The notes: generated by a model not told the origin, from the letters alone. DNA of 64,000 nucleotides from Planctomycetaceae bacterium (GCA_041398785.1 JAWKUA010000008.1:184001-248000); one strand, 5' to 3'. Counted from the first letter of the stretch, positions 17,317 through 25,926 are shown. Numbers and translations: made by a program.

Positions 17317-18381
17317 ATGAGCAAACTTCGTCCCGTTACTGTCCTGTTGCTGGCAGTCGGCGCGGCGCTGCTGGCGGACTCAAACGGCGTCGCCGCGGAA
17401 CCGCTGCGCGTCATGAGCTTCAACATCCGCTACGGATCAGCCCGTGACGGCGAAAACCACTGGGACAAGCGCCACGACCTGGTTGCGGAGACCATCCGCG
17501 ACTTCGACCCCGATCTGCTGGGAACGCAGGAGACGCTGCGGTTTCAGGGTTCCTTCCTGCAGCAGCAATTCCCCGAACACACCTACGTCGGCTGGTCGCG
17601 AGAGTCCAACCCGGACGGCGAACAGTGCGGACTGATGTTCCGGACCAAACGCTTCGAACTGGTTGATTCCGGCCAGTTCTGGCTCAGCGAAACGCCGGAC
17701 GAGAAGTTCAGCAAGAGCTGGGATTCTTCCCTGCCGCGCGTCGCAACCTGGGTCCGGCTGCGGCAGAATTCGGACGGCGCCGAATTGCTCTTCCTGAACA
17801 CTCACTTCGACCACATCGGTCAGGTCGCGCGTCTGGAATCCGCGAAGCTGCTGCGCAAGTTCGTGGAATCGCAGCCCGCGGAATTGCCCGTCATCATCAC
17901 CGGCGACTTCAATACCGCAGAGAAATCGGAGCCGTACAACGAACTGATTGCCTCAGAACGGCTCGACGACACACGACGAAAGAAGCACCCGATCGCGGAA
18001 GCGGAAGAGGGCACGTTCAACGGGTTCAGAGGCACAACCGATGGTGCTCGCATCGACTGGATTCTGGCGTCTCCCGGCTATTCGGTGGTCAGCGCCGACA
18101 TTGTTCGCACAAACCGAGACGGTCGCTATCCATCCGACCATTTTCCCGTGACAGCACTGCTGCAGGGGTCCGACAGAGTAGCGGCCGTTGCCCCAGTGCG
18201 ATTGCAGGACTTTTTTTGTCAGCGACGAAACGCTGCGGGCGAACGGGGCTTCGTTCGGATCGTCAGAACAGCCGCATCTGGCCCGATTTGGCGGCGGGAG
18301 GACGGAAAAGTTCGCAGTTCTGCGGCGGCATTTTTCCGTCCAGTCCGTGTCTCTGCCGGAACACGCGAAACATGCGGCTGA
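17317..18381 (+). CDS. Secreted endonuclease/exonuclease/phosphatase-family protein, odd C-terminal tail
   Basis: 354 aa. A signal peptide ends near NGVAA; the EEP fold follows with RVMSFNIRYG, GTQETLRF, LNTHFDHIG, IITGDFNTA and SDHFPVTALL (the catalytic Asp-His pair). Relatives include secreted phosphodiesterases and sphingomyelinase-like enzymes; the substrate is unknown. A typical member would end just after SDHFPVT plus a few residues (~18170). Here the frame runs on for ~70 unusual residues and overlaps the 3' end of the convergent radical SAM gene. A TAG lies just out of frame at ~18178, so a lost stop or small indel is likely. Confidence 0.85.
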   Translation: MSKLRPVTVLLLAVGAALLADSNGVAAEPLRVMSFNIRYGSARDGENHWDKRHDLVAETIRDFDPDLLGTQETLRFQGSFLQQQFPEHTYVGWSRESNPDGEQCGLMFRTKRFELVDSGQFWLSETPDEKFSKSWDSSLPRVATWVRLRQNSDGAELLFLNTHFDHIGQVARLESAKLLRKFVESQPAELPVIITGDFNTAEKSEPYNELIASERLDDTRRKKHPIAEAEEGTFNGFRGTTDGARIDWILASPGYSVVSADIVRTNRDGRYPSDHFPVTALLQGSDRVAAVAPVRLQDFFCQRRNAAGERGFVRIVRTAASGPIWRREDGKVRSSAAAFFRPVRVSAGTRETCG

Positions 18382-19320
18382 TCTGATCCGCGATTTCGCC
18401 GCGACCCGCCATCCGTTCGCCCCAGACCGTGCTGTTCAGGTCGCCGCCGCGCGCGTGTCGCGGATTCGGCCGAGAACCTTTTCGGCGTGGCGATTCTGAG
18501 TGCGCTGCAGCCATTCTATAAACACAGGCTCAACGGTCAGCGGCAGCCGCAGCAGGATGTAACCGGCGGTGATCGCACCGGCCGCCTTCGCTGCTTCAAG
18601 AATCCGCGGAATCTCTGAATCGTTCAGCCCCGGAATGATCGGTGCTGTCATGACTCCCGTCGGAATGCCGGCATCTGTGAGCATCCGAACAGCCCGCAGT
18701 CGCGCCGCGGGGATGCTTGTGCGAGGCTCCATGTCGCGAGCCAGTTCGGGATCCAGCGTTGTGACCGACAGGAACACTTGCACAAGCTGGTCGGCGGCCA
18801 GCGGCTGCAGCAGATCGAGATCTCGCAGCACCAACGCGTTCTTCGTGATGATGCTGACCGGCTGGCGGCACTCCAGGGCCACTTCCAGACACTGTCGCGT
18901 GAGTTGAAACTCCCGCTCCGCCGGCTGGTAACAATCGGTCACACCCGAGAACGTGATTGGTTCCGGCTTCCACGAATCCCGCGCCAGGAACTCCCGGAAC
19001 AGTCCCGCATCACGTTTGACGACGATCTTCGTTTCGAAATCCAGTCCGGCATTGAACCCAAGGTATTCATGCCCCGGCCTCGCATAACAATACGCGCAGG
19101 AATGGACGCAGCCGCGATAGGGATTGATGCTGTAGCGAAACGGAATGTCGGGCGAGTTGTTTTCAGAGACAATGCTGCGTGAGGCGTCGTCGATGTATTC
19201 CACTTTGCGGTTGGTCAGCGTTTTCAGATGTTCCTGATCCCATTCCAAATGTCCGCGATCTGGTTCGTGGCGAACCTTCTCGAAGCGATTTGGAGGATCG
19301 ATGTTGGAACCATGACGCAT
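18263..19320 (-). CDS. PA0069-family radical SAM protein, with a 2-nt frameshift near the 3' end
   Basis: The uninterrupted frame (ATG 19320 to stop 18436) gives 294 aa. It has the radical SAM cluster Cys71-x3-Cys75-x2-Cys78 within YRGCVHSCAYCYARPGH, and PIIPGLND. It belongs to the spore-photoproduct-lyase-like PA0069 group, whose substrate is unknown. The frame ends with RAAAT. The expected C-terminus (RGGDLNSTVWGERM through KSGQMRLF) continues in the next frame to a stop at 18263. Removing one GC from the (CG)4 tract at 18448-18455 restores a ~351-aa protein. The tract is a likely slippage site in the cell or in sequencing. Confidence 0.88.
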
Positions 19321-19435
19321 GGATCAATGCCTTCTTCCACTTGAAAGACCTTGTCACCAAGTCATTCTACCGGCTTACGTGGCCCGCTGACGATCCTCTC
19401 GCGGCATAACACCCGCGGTTGAGCGCCAACATTTC

Positions 19436-19819
19436 ATGGGGAATTCCAGTTTCGCCTCGACGCAGTGGAAGTTTTTTCAGAAGGAAGACCGTCCGAGAGT
19501 GAAACCGCTGCTGTACGTCTACCGAGTTCTGCTCACCGGAATTCACCTAATGCGAACAGGCGAGGTCCAGGCGAATCTGGCACATTTGAATGAGTCGTTC
19601 AAGCTGCCATACTTGCCTGACTTGATTGAGCGGAAGATCAGTGGCACGGAGAAAGGCACGCCGGATCAGGCCGACCTAGCGTTTCATGAACGGGAATACA
19701 AGCGATTGCGGACTGAGCTTGAAGAAGCCTTTGTGCAAAGCAACCTCCCCGAACAACCGAGTGGTGCAACGGCATTGAACGACTTGCTCGTGCGGCTTCG
19801 AATGGGGACCGTGCAATGA
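19436..19819 (+). CDS. Nucleotidyltransferase-superfamily protein (RlaP/COG3541-like), N-terminally truncated
   Basis: 127 aa. It matches only the C-terminal half of the bacterial DNA polymerase beta-like nucleotidyltransferases of COG3541: SSFASTQWKFFQKE, RVKPLLYVYRVLLTGIHLM, TGEVQANLAHLNE, and ADLAFHEREYKRLRTELE. Family resemblance begins ~5 codons before the ATG (VERQHF), then hits a stop at 19388. The catalytic N-terminal nucleotidyltransferase motifs are absent. Base composition is less GC-rich than the neighbours. It overlaps the ADP-ribosylglycohydrolase start by 4 nt (ATGA). It is probably a non-catalytic remnant. Confidence 0.8.
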   Translation: MGNSSFASTQWKFFQKEDRPRVKPLLYVYRVLLTGIHLMRTGEVQANLAHLNESFKLPYLPDLIERKISGTEKGTPDQADLAFHEREYKRLRTELEEAFVQSNLPEQPSGATALNDLLVRLRMGTVQ

Positions 19820-20871
19820 ACAGTTCAGACATCAATGGATGCCTCATTGGAACGGCAGTTGGTGACGCCTTGGGGCTGCCCTATGAAGGACTTTCTGCTC
19901 GCCGAGCGATGAAAGTGTTTGGCCCTCCGACACGTCATCGCCTCCTGTTTCGGCGCGGAATGGTCTCCGATGACACCGAACACACATTAATTGTTGCAGA
20001 GTCGCTGATCGAATCGGGGGGAGACACGAAACGATTTGAGAGAGCATTCGCCAAGCGTCTGAGACGCTGGTTTTTGTCACTTCCTGCGGGCATGGGGATG
20101 GCAACGGCAAAGGCTTGTCTCAAGCTGCTTGTCGGTGTGTCGGCGAAGAGATCCGGCGTTTTCTCTGCCGGGAATGGACCGGCAATGCGAAGTGCGATTC
20201 TGGGAGTCTTTGCTGACGATATTCAGCAGCTTTCCGAGTTCGTGCGAATCACGACCAGAATCACCCATACTGATCCCAAAGCCGAAATGGGTGCTTTCGC
20301 CATCGCACTCGCAGCGCACCTTGCAAAGTCGGGACGCTTGATTAAACCACAGGAATACTTGTCGCAACTGCGTGAACACCTGCCACCAGATGGTTCAGCG
20401 GAGTTTCTCACGGTGATGGAACGTGCCACGGAATATGCTGAGAAGGGGTGTGACACGAAGGATTTGGCGAGTGACATGGGGCTTGTAAAGGGCGTCGGTG
20501 GTTTCGTCTACCACTGCGTTCCGGTCGCCGTTCATTGCTGGCTGTCGCACCAAACCGATTTCCGTGCAGCCATGGAGACAATCATTTCCTGCGGCGGCGA
20601 TACGGATACCAATGCAGCCATGGTCGGTGGAATCATCGGAGCATCTTCTGCGGGTGACTCGATTCCTGTTGAATGGATCGACAGCTTGATTCTGTATCCC
20701 ATGTCAATTGAGTCAATTGGCAAACTGGCCCAGGAACTGAACAACACAAGGGAATCCGGGGAAGCTGGCGCACCAAAATCGCCACTGTGGGTCTCCACAT
20801 TTGCGAGAAACGTGTTCTTTCTCGCTGTTGTCCTGTTTCACGGATTTCGCAGACTTCTCCCTCCGTACTGA
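19816..20871 (+). CDS. ADP-ribosylglycohydrolase
   Basis: 351 aa, apparently complete. It removes ADP-ribose from proteins or nucleic acids using two magnesium ions. Seen: GCLIGTAVGDALGLPYEG at the N-terminus, MVSDDTEHT (first metal site), TRITHTDPKAEMGAFAIAL in the middle, and CGGDTDTNAAMVGGIIGA (second metal-binding motif). A C-terminal hydrophobic stretch (VFFLAVVLFHGF) could be a membrane anchor. Coupled to the truncated nucleotidyltransferase gene by ATGA; a truncated polynucleotide kinase start follows 7 nt later. Lower GC suggests transfer of the group. Confidence 0.9.
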   Translation: MNSSDINGCLIGTAVGDALGLPYEGLSARRAMKVFGPPTRHRLLFRRGMVSDDTEHTLIVAESLIESGGDTKRFERAFAKRLRRWFLSLPAGMGMATAKACLKLLVGVSAKRSGVFSAGNGPAMRSAILGVFADDIQQLSEFVRITTRITHTDPKAEMGAFAIALAAHLAKSGRLIKPQEYLSQLREHLPPDGSAEFLTVMERATEYAEKGCDTKDLASDMGLVKGVGGFVYHCVPVAVHCWLSHQTDFRAAMETIISCGGDTDTNAAMVGGIIGASSAGDSIPVEWIDSLILYPMSIESIGKLAQELNNTRESGEAGAPKSPLWVSTFARNVFFLAVVLFHGFRRLLPPY

Positions 20872-20878
20872 TCATTGA

Positions 20879-21037
20879 ATGCAGATCAAGATTCCAAAAC
20901 TCTCACTTGTCGTTCTCATCGGCCCCAGCGGGTCGGGTAAGAGTACGTTCGCACGGAAGCACTTTCTGTCGACCGAGGTGCTGTCGTCGGATTATTTTCG
21001 TGGACTCGTCAGTGACGACGAAAATGATAAGCCGTAG
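20879..21037 (+). pseudogene. Truncated polynucleotide kinase-phosphatase (first 52 codons)
   Basis: The N-terminus has a Walker A loop, GPSGSGKS (15-22), in LSLVVLIGPSGSGKSTFARK. It continues as EVLSSDYFRGLVSDDEND, which is characteristic of the kinase domain of bacterial Pnkp RNA-repair enzymes (normally ~850 aa). The frame meets TAG at 21035 and resemblance ends at about 21028. Downstream sequence is the 3' flank of the convergent sulfatase. Pnkp heals RNA ends; this fragment cannot do so alone. Confidence 0.82.
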
Positions 21038-21079
21038 CCGGTACCGAAGTCTTTGGCGCCGGGGTGGTTCACCGTGGAG

Positions 21080-22591
21080 TCACGGCACGGGCGGCTGGTC
21101 CCACAGTTGATAGGGATCGTGGAGCCGGCGCATTTCTGCCAGCAACAGCGCTTCGAGTTCCCTGCGCTTGTCCGCGTATCGGGCATCGTTGGCGAGGTTG
21201 ACCTGATGAACTTCCGGCGTATGACCGGTCAACGCGACGACGTCGGGTGCGTGGTGTTCGGCAAGGAATTCATGGGGATTGTCGTTCAGGTTGAACATCT
21301 GCGTCTCACGGACTTTGCCGTCCAGCACGTCGTACTTGATCAGCTTCCAGCCGTCGGATGTCTTCACGCTGCGCATGCCGGGTTTCGTGCCGCCGCAGTA
21401 GGCTCCGTAAAGGACATCGCGGATGCGGTCGGCCCTGCCTTCCAGCACCGGTCGAAAGCTCAGGCCTTCCATGCCGTCGGGGCGATCGATGCCGGCCAGA
21501 TCGCACATCGTGGGCAGAACATCCAGCAGGTAGATAAATCCGCTGGCTTCGCTTCCTGCCTGAATCTTCGGTCCGCGGACAAGAAACGGAACTCGCCACG
21601 TGTGTTCGTAAAGGTTCTGTTTGCCGGTCAGACCGTGGCGGCCGACAGCGATGCCGTGATCGGCCGTGAAAAAGACGTACGTGTTGTCGAGCTGGCCCAT
21701 CGACTGCAGTTTGTCCAGGACTCGCCCGATCTGGATGTCGATGTTTTCGATGCAGGCGTATTCTCGACCGAGTTCGTTGCGGATGGTGGCTTCGGAACGG
21801 TCCTCCATGACACCTTCGACTTTTGTTTCGTCGCGCAGTCCCGGATGTCCGTGATGAAACGGGTGCTTCGGAAGATAGTTGATCTGCAGCGGCGGAGCGT
21901 CCGGGTTGACGGTCGTCGGAGGTTCTGTGCGGTTCTCGGCACCGTACTTCGCCAGCAGTTCCGGCTTGCCGTTGCGTGGATCATGCGGGTGTGAAAAGCC
22001 GAGGAACATCAGGAATGGATCTGCGTCGTTTGTCCGTTCTCGCTGTTCCAGAAAGTGCATGGCGTGATCAGAGTGCCACTTGCTGCCGCGTTCGTCGTTT
22101 CCTTCGCGCATGTCCTGTTCATGGCGGACCTGGAAATGTTTGTTGGCCGCAGCGAACGTGTTTCCGTTCTTGCACGTGCGGAACGTGTCGTATCCGGCGG
22201 CATTGAACAGTGCCGCCATGCTGAACCTTGCGGCTTCCTCCATCGCCTGTTGACGCTGCCGTTTCTCTTCGTCCGTCGTGGCGGGCATATTGGGCAGGTG
22301 CCACAGAGTGCGGCCCGTCATGATCATGGTTCGCGAGGGCAGGCAGACGGCACCGGACCAGGAACCCATGTGGTGAGCATCGCGTAACAGCATTCCTTCC
22401 CGCGCGATGCGGTCAATGTTCGGCGTGTGGCAAACGTCGTTCCCGTAGGCTCCGACGGCGTGAGGCGACTGATCGTCCGTCAGGATGAACAGGAAATTCG
22501 GCCGCTCTGCGGCCGAACTGTGGGCACACATCACGCAATACACCGAGGCAGCGGCCAACAGTCGAATCATACAGCAGGTAACACTTTTCAT
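21080..22591 (-). CDS. Secreted sulfatase (formylglycine type)
   Basis: 503 aa. A signal peptide (Cys/Ala-rich, ending near SSAAE) precedes FLFILTDDQSPHAVG with the metal-binding Asp pair (39-40). The modification site is Cys83 in VCLPSRTMIMTGR (C-x-P-S-R), which is converted to formylglycine by a sulfatase-maturating enzyme. HPHDPRNGKPE and TADHGIAVGRHG complete the active site. It probably removes sulfate from algal or other sulfated glycans in the periplasm. ATG 22591 is chosen because GGAG lies 7 nt upstream and it gives a clean signal peptide. Confidence 0.93.
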   Translation of the reverse strand: MKSVTCCMIRLLAAASVYCVMCAHSSAAERPNFLFILTDDQSPHAVGAYGNDVCHTPNIDRIAREGMLLRDAHHMGSWSGAVCLPSRTMIMTGRTLWHLPNMPATTDEEKRQRQQAMEEAARFSMAALFNAAGYDTFRTCKNGNTFAAANKHFQVRHEQDMREGNDERGSKWHSDHAMHFLEQRERTNDADPFLMFLGFSHPHDPRNGKPELLAKYGAENRTEPPTTVNPDAPPLQINYLPKHPFHHGHPGLRDETKVEGVMEDRSEATIRNELGREYACIENIDIQIGRVLDKLQSMGQLDNTYVFFTADHGIAVGRHGLTGKQNLYEHTWRVPFLVRGPKIQAGSEASGFIYLLDVLPTMCDLAGIDRPDGMEGLSFRPVLEGRADRIRDVLYGAYCGGTKPGMRSVKTSDGWKLIKYDVLDGKVRETQMFNLNDNPHEFLAEHHAPDVVALTGHTPEVHQVNLANDARYADKRRELEALLLAEMRRLHDPYQLWDQPPVP

Positions 22592-22943
22592 GGGTTTCTC
22601 CGGCAATGAGCGATATTCGCAGAGTTGCCGGATCATAGCGAATTCGACGGGTGGCGTGGTCCGATCCACCGCCGTTGCCGCTCCGATGGCGGTATCGGAA
22701 CAGACTTCCGCTGCCGTCGTCCTCGCGCTCACGTGCGTCATTCCCGCGCTCACTTCCGTCATTCCCGCGCAGGCGGGAACCCAGCCGCGCGGACTGGGTT
22801 CCCGCCTGCGCGGGAATGACGGGCTTGGGAGAATGACGGGCGGCGCGAAATCGCGGGCGGAGTGTCGGCGAAGGCTGCCGCGTGACTGTGGACTCCTGTC
22901 GGCGTGTCGGGACATTTCACGTGGTGCAAGGTGTCGCCGAGCA
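22592..22943. other. Intergenic stretch with a REP-like palindrome
   Basis: This ~350-nt gap separates the sulfatase start from the 3' end of the upstream kinase-like gene. Its only marked structure is the perfect palindrome at 22756-22822 and partial copies of the same unit beside it. Frames through it encode typical repeat-derived peptides (PRRREPS, VPACAGMT) and are not genes. Confidence 0.7.
22756..22822. repeat. REP-like perfect palindrome (CATTCCCGCGCAGGCGGGAA type)
   Basis: Two perfectly complementary 29-nt arms (22756-22784 and 22794-22822) flank a 9-nt loop. The core, CATTCCCGCGCAGGCGGGAA, is the widespread bacterial intergenic repeat seen in many phyla. A partial direct copy of the left end (CATTCCCGCGC) occurs at ~22738-22749, and an AATGACGG remnant at ~22831. 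Confidence 0.9.
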
Positions 22944-23780
22944 TCAGGACTTGCGCGAGACGGTCGATGGACCGAGCGTCTGCAGCAGCGTTGTGCGAAA
23001 GGCGTGACAGGTCGCGTGCGGCAGCGGTGCCTGAGCGAGATGGAACGTGTTGGGACGCCGCCAGTCAGAGTGAAGACGACGGTGAAGCGCGGATCGGACT
23101 TCGTCGGAAATGTGGGGACTCAGGGCCAGACTGGTGAGTGATCCGAAATCCGTACACGGCAGCAGTGCAGCAGACGAAAACAGCAGGGCTCGCAGATCGT
23201 CGGCGTGGCGGTCGTGGGCCGGCAGGTGACGCCGATGGCGTGTGTCGAAGTCGAACCAGGTGGCGCAACCGTTCTGCAGGTCGATGCAGACATTGTCCGC
23301 GGTCGCGTCGCCGTGGCTGAGCGGCCAGGATTCTTCATCGTCGATCATGACGCGGCGCTGTTGCAGCGTCAGCAGCGCTTGCAGTGCCAGTTGAACAGCT
23401 TCCAGCTTCTGTGGGGCTGGCCTGTTCCGGCTGCGGAGAATCGCGGCCAGAGTGTCGCCGTTGTAAGTGGCGGACACAGACCGCCGCGAAGCAGCTTCGT
23501 GTGGCAGTGTCGGAGGTGGCGCGACGATGGCTTCCCAGTGCAGCCATTCGTTTTCGCGCAGGACTTCGCTGTCGGCGCCGATCAGTCTCAGATACCGATT
23601 CCCGATGGCAACCAGCGGTGGCGACACGAACGACCGGCGTTTTGCGATGACTTTCCCGTCGCCGGACTTATCGACGCGGACGCGGTGCAACCTGACCTTC
23701 GCCAGCAGCATTGCCAACCGCCGGCGGAATTCGTGAGTCACCCGGTTCATGAGACTTCGCGGCCAGGAATCCTGTGGCAT
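22944..23780 (-). CDS. Kinase-fold protein (LPS kinase/phosphotransferase-like)
   Basis: 278 aa. The C-terminal half carries the small-molecule kinase signature: catalytic loop LSHGDATADNVCID (equivalent to HGDxxxxN) and TWFDFDTRHRRH (metal-binding Asp). The N-terminal region is basic. It is closest in style to LPS-kinase/aminoglycoside-phosphotransferase folds; the phosphate acceptor is unknown. It ends the minus-strand group containing a glycosyltransferase, a methyltransferase and a polysaccharide deacetylase, so a lipid-linked or cell-wall sugar is a reasonable guess. Confidence 0.68.
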   Translation of the reverse strand: MPQDSWPRSLMNRVTHEFRRRLAMLLAKVRLHRVRVDKSGDGKVIAKRRSFVSPPLVAIGNRYLRLIGADSEVLRENEWLHWEAIVAPPPTLPHEAASRRSVSATYNGDTLAAILRSRNRPAPQKLEAVQLALQALLTLQQRRVMIDDEESWPLSHGDATADNVCIDLQNGCATWFDFDTRHRRHLPAHDRHADDLRALLFSSAALLPCTDFGSLTSLALSPHISDEVRSALHRRLHSDWRRPNTFHLAQAPLPHATCHAFRTTLLQTLGPSTVSRKS

Positions 23781-23801
23781 CGGTGTCAGCGTCCTCGTCG
23801 T

Positions 23802-24548
23802 TCACCGGATTTTGTCACCGTAGTTGATTCGTCCGCTGCGATGCAGGATGGCCCAGACGTATCGCAGGAACGTACGCGAATATCCGAATGGGCGGCGGTC
23901 CATGCGGCGGCTTGACGAGCGAGCGACGATGGAGCGATCGTAGACGACGGCTTCCGGCGATCGGCGGTACAAGCCCGCGAGGATCGGCCATTCTTCGCCG
24001 ATCGCGACGTCTTCATCGAAGGGACCGTGAGTATCGAATGCTCCGGCCGTGCAGAACATCAACGCGGGCATCGCCTTGGCTTTGGCCAGCGGCAGGCGTC
24101 GGACGGAATTCCAGAATCCCCACCAAAGTCTGGCCCGAAATCCGCCGTCCAGAGTTCCCAGGGAAGTGATTCCGGCGGCATTGTCGCGCTGGTGGCAGTG
24201 ATCGGCGATTCGCCGCAGGCAGTCGGGCGGAATCATCGTGTCGGCGTCCACGAACAGCAGAATTCGGCCGCGAGCTCGCGCGCGACCTGCGTTGCGAGCG
24301 CGAGCGGCTCCCGCGGTTTCCAGATGCACGACCGATACCTCAGGACGACCGGCATAGCGTTCCAGAACCGCCTGCGTTCCGTCAGTACTGCCGTTGTCCA
24401 CGACGATCAGTTCCCAGTGACGCGCAGGAGAATCCCGGCCTGTCGCGGCGAAATGGCTGCCAGCCGCCAGTACGTGGTCGATCGTCTGACCAATCAGCCG
24501 CTCTTCATTGCGAGCCGGGATGATGATGGAGAATTCCGGATCCTGCAT
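23802..24548 (-). CDS. Family 2 glycosyltransferase
   Basis: 248 aa. GT-A fold: FSIIIPARNEERLIGQTI at the N-terminus, VVDNGSTDGTQ (nucleotide-sugar site), ARARNAGRARARG, and the metal-binding DxD as VDADTMIP. EEWPILAGLYRR is a late acidic motif. There is no membrane segment. Its start overlaps the methyltransferase gene end by 55 nt, so they form one transcript. Confidence 0.88.
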   Translation of the reverse strand: MQDPEFSIIIPARNEERLIGQTIDHVLAAGSHFAATGRDSPARHWELIVVDNGSTDGTQAVLERYAGRPEVSVVHLETAGAARARNAGRARARGRILLFVDADTMIPPDCLRRIADHCHQRDNAAGITSLGTLDGGFRARLWWGFWNSVRRLPLAKAKAMPALMFCTAGAFDTHGPFDEDVAIGEEWPILAGLYRRSPEAVVYDRSIVARSSSRRMDRRPFGYSRTFLRYVWAILHRSGRINYGDKIR

Positions 24549-25168
24549 TCGTTCGCTTCTCTGCCAGGTCTCAGCACAAACAGCTCCCGGCGCAGTCTAA
24601 TGAACGGCATCGATTCCGGCTCCGTTGCCACCACAGCCAGGCCAGCGTCGTCGAAGGCCTGCATCAGACCTGCCGAAGTGAAGTATCGTTCCGGCATCAG
24701 CGGACACGACCGCGCCGGCACCAGTCCGGCAACGCGCGCCAGAAAAAAACCAAAACGTCCGAAGAAGAATTCCCGAACCTTCAGCACGCCCTTCGCGAAG
24801 CGTCCTTCATGTGTGGACTGCAGCACGATCACAGACCCGGACGAAACCCGAGCTGCCTCCCGAAGCACCTGCGGCGCGTTGGCAGGATACTGCAGGACGA
24901 ACAGCAGCAGCGCGGCATCGACGGAATCATCGTCGGCGGGAATCCGGCCGTTCACAATCCTCGACGGAGCCGGCCCGACCCAGTGCAGATCATCGACGTC
25001 GAACTCCAGGACCTGCAGCCCTGCCCGTTCTCGCAGCGCTTCTCCGTTGTGTCCCGTGCCGGAGCCGATGTCGGCGATCACGCCGCTATCGGGAAGGTGC
25101 GGACGAATCCGCTGAAACAGCCGGATCGCTCGCCGAGACATAATGCGGTTTGCGATCCACGTGATCAC
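24494..25168 (-). CDS. Class I SAM-dependent methyltransferase
   Basis: 224 aa from GTG 25168. Motif I is VIADIGSGTGHNGEAL, then LEFDVDDLH, and DAALLLFVLQYPANAPQVLREA. GTG is chosen because GGAGG ends 4 nt before it and GTGA overlaps the stop of the deacetylase gene, giving tight coupling. The 3' end overlaps the glycosyltransferase start by 55 nt. The substrate is unknown; the neighbours suggest a glycan or lipid carrier. Confidence 0.83.
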   Translation of the reverse strand: MITWIANRIMSRRAIRLFQRIRPHLPDSGVIADIGSGTGHNGEALRERAGLQVLEFDVDDLHWVGPAPSRIVNGRIPADDDSVDAALLLFVLQYPANAPQVLREAARVSSGSVIVLQSTHEGRFAKGVLKVREFFFGRFGFFLARVAGLVPARSCPLMPERYFTSAGLMQAFDDAGLAVVATEPESMPFIRLRRELFVLRPGREANECRIRNSPSSSRLAMKSG

Positions 25169-25896
25169 GTTTCCTCCGGCGTCATCAATGCGCCAGGCGT
25201 CGTCGGCCGGCACCCGCTGTCCAGCAATCGCTCAATCTGTTTCAGTATGAACGGCAGCCACCCGCGAGCAACATCGGCCGGATGAATGACGACACACGGA
25301 ATCGCGTCTGACGTTAGTTTCCACGCGGCGACGCCCATCGCATGGCCGGCCCACGCGGCGGATTTCAACCAGCCCCAGTCATACGACCACGTAGCAAGTC
25401 GGCGGTCAATGGCGCCGTCACGGCACGATTCCAGCCGACGGAAACCCATCACGTACGACAGCCTCTGAAGTTGAACGGCCGCAACCGGCAACTGCCACGC
25501 GGGTGGCACCAGGCCATGCACCTTCGAACCGCAAACGGTCTCCAGTTCGTCCTTCGCGGCGTCGATGTGCTGCTGAATCTCCGCCAGAGTCAGCCCGCCG
25601 AATTCATCCGAACGATTCGTCAGCCGCGAAACCAGCCCCGGCGAATGTTCGCGACGGTGAGTCAGACCATGCACCAGCCATTCATCACACTCACCGGCGA
25701 TTTCCAGCATTCGCGCAATGCCCTGCCCCGGACGTTCGCCATGCCACCGAGGAACCGCCGCACACGAAAATCGCGACCCGACAATCCGGCGAACCGCAGC
25801 AATCGCCCGCGCCAACTCGCCCTCAAACACCGGCGCAACATCGTGAAAAACAACCAGCAGAGACGAATTGGCCTGGGATGTTTGAGCGTCGTTCAC
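25165..25896 (-). CDS. Polysaccharide deacetylase-like protein (DUF2334)
   Basis: 243 aa. The conserved metal-site pattern of NodB-like/DUF2334 proteins is present: VVFHDVAPVFE (His-Asp near residue 18), EWLVHGLTHRREHSPG (His-x3-His), and VPPAWQLPVAAVQ. No signal peptide is seen, so it is probably cytoplasmic or acts on lipid-linked sugars. It is the first gene of the four-gene glycan-modification operon (25165-22944) and is coupled to the methyltransferase by GTGA. Confidence 0.82.
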   Translation of the reverse strand: MNDAQTSQANSSLLVVFHDVAPVFEGELARAIAAVRRIVGSRFSCAAVPRWHGERPGQGIARMLEIAGECDEWLVHGLTHRREHSPGLVSRLTNRSDEFGGLTLAEIQQHIDAAKDELETVCGSKVHGLVPPAWQLPVAAVQLQRLSYVMGFRRLESCRDGAIDRRLATWSYDWGWLKSAAWAGHAMGVAAWKLTSDAIPCVVIHPADVARGWLPFILKQIERLLDSGCRPTTPGALMTPEET

Positions 25897-25926
25897 GGAG
25901 CACTCTTCCGATTTGTTCTTGTGCCA

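Noticed and set aside
18214..18220. TTTTTTT run as a terminator of the EEP-family gene
   Set aside because: Only a 4-bp complement (GTCC/GGAC) is available upstream; not a convincing stem.
15934..18381. An 815-codon open frame on the plus strand covering the NUDIX and fabI regions
   Set aside because: Only its last part (from ATG 17317) shows a known domain. The earlier part is the complement of well-supported minus-strand genes and has no domain pattern; high GC gives long spurious frames.
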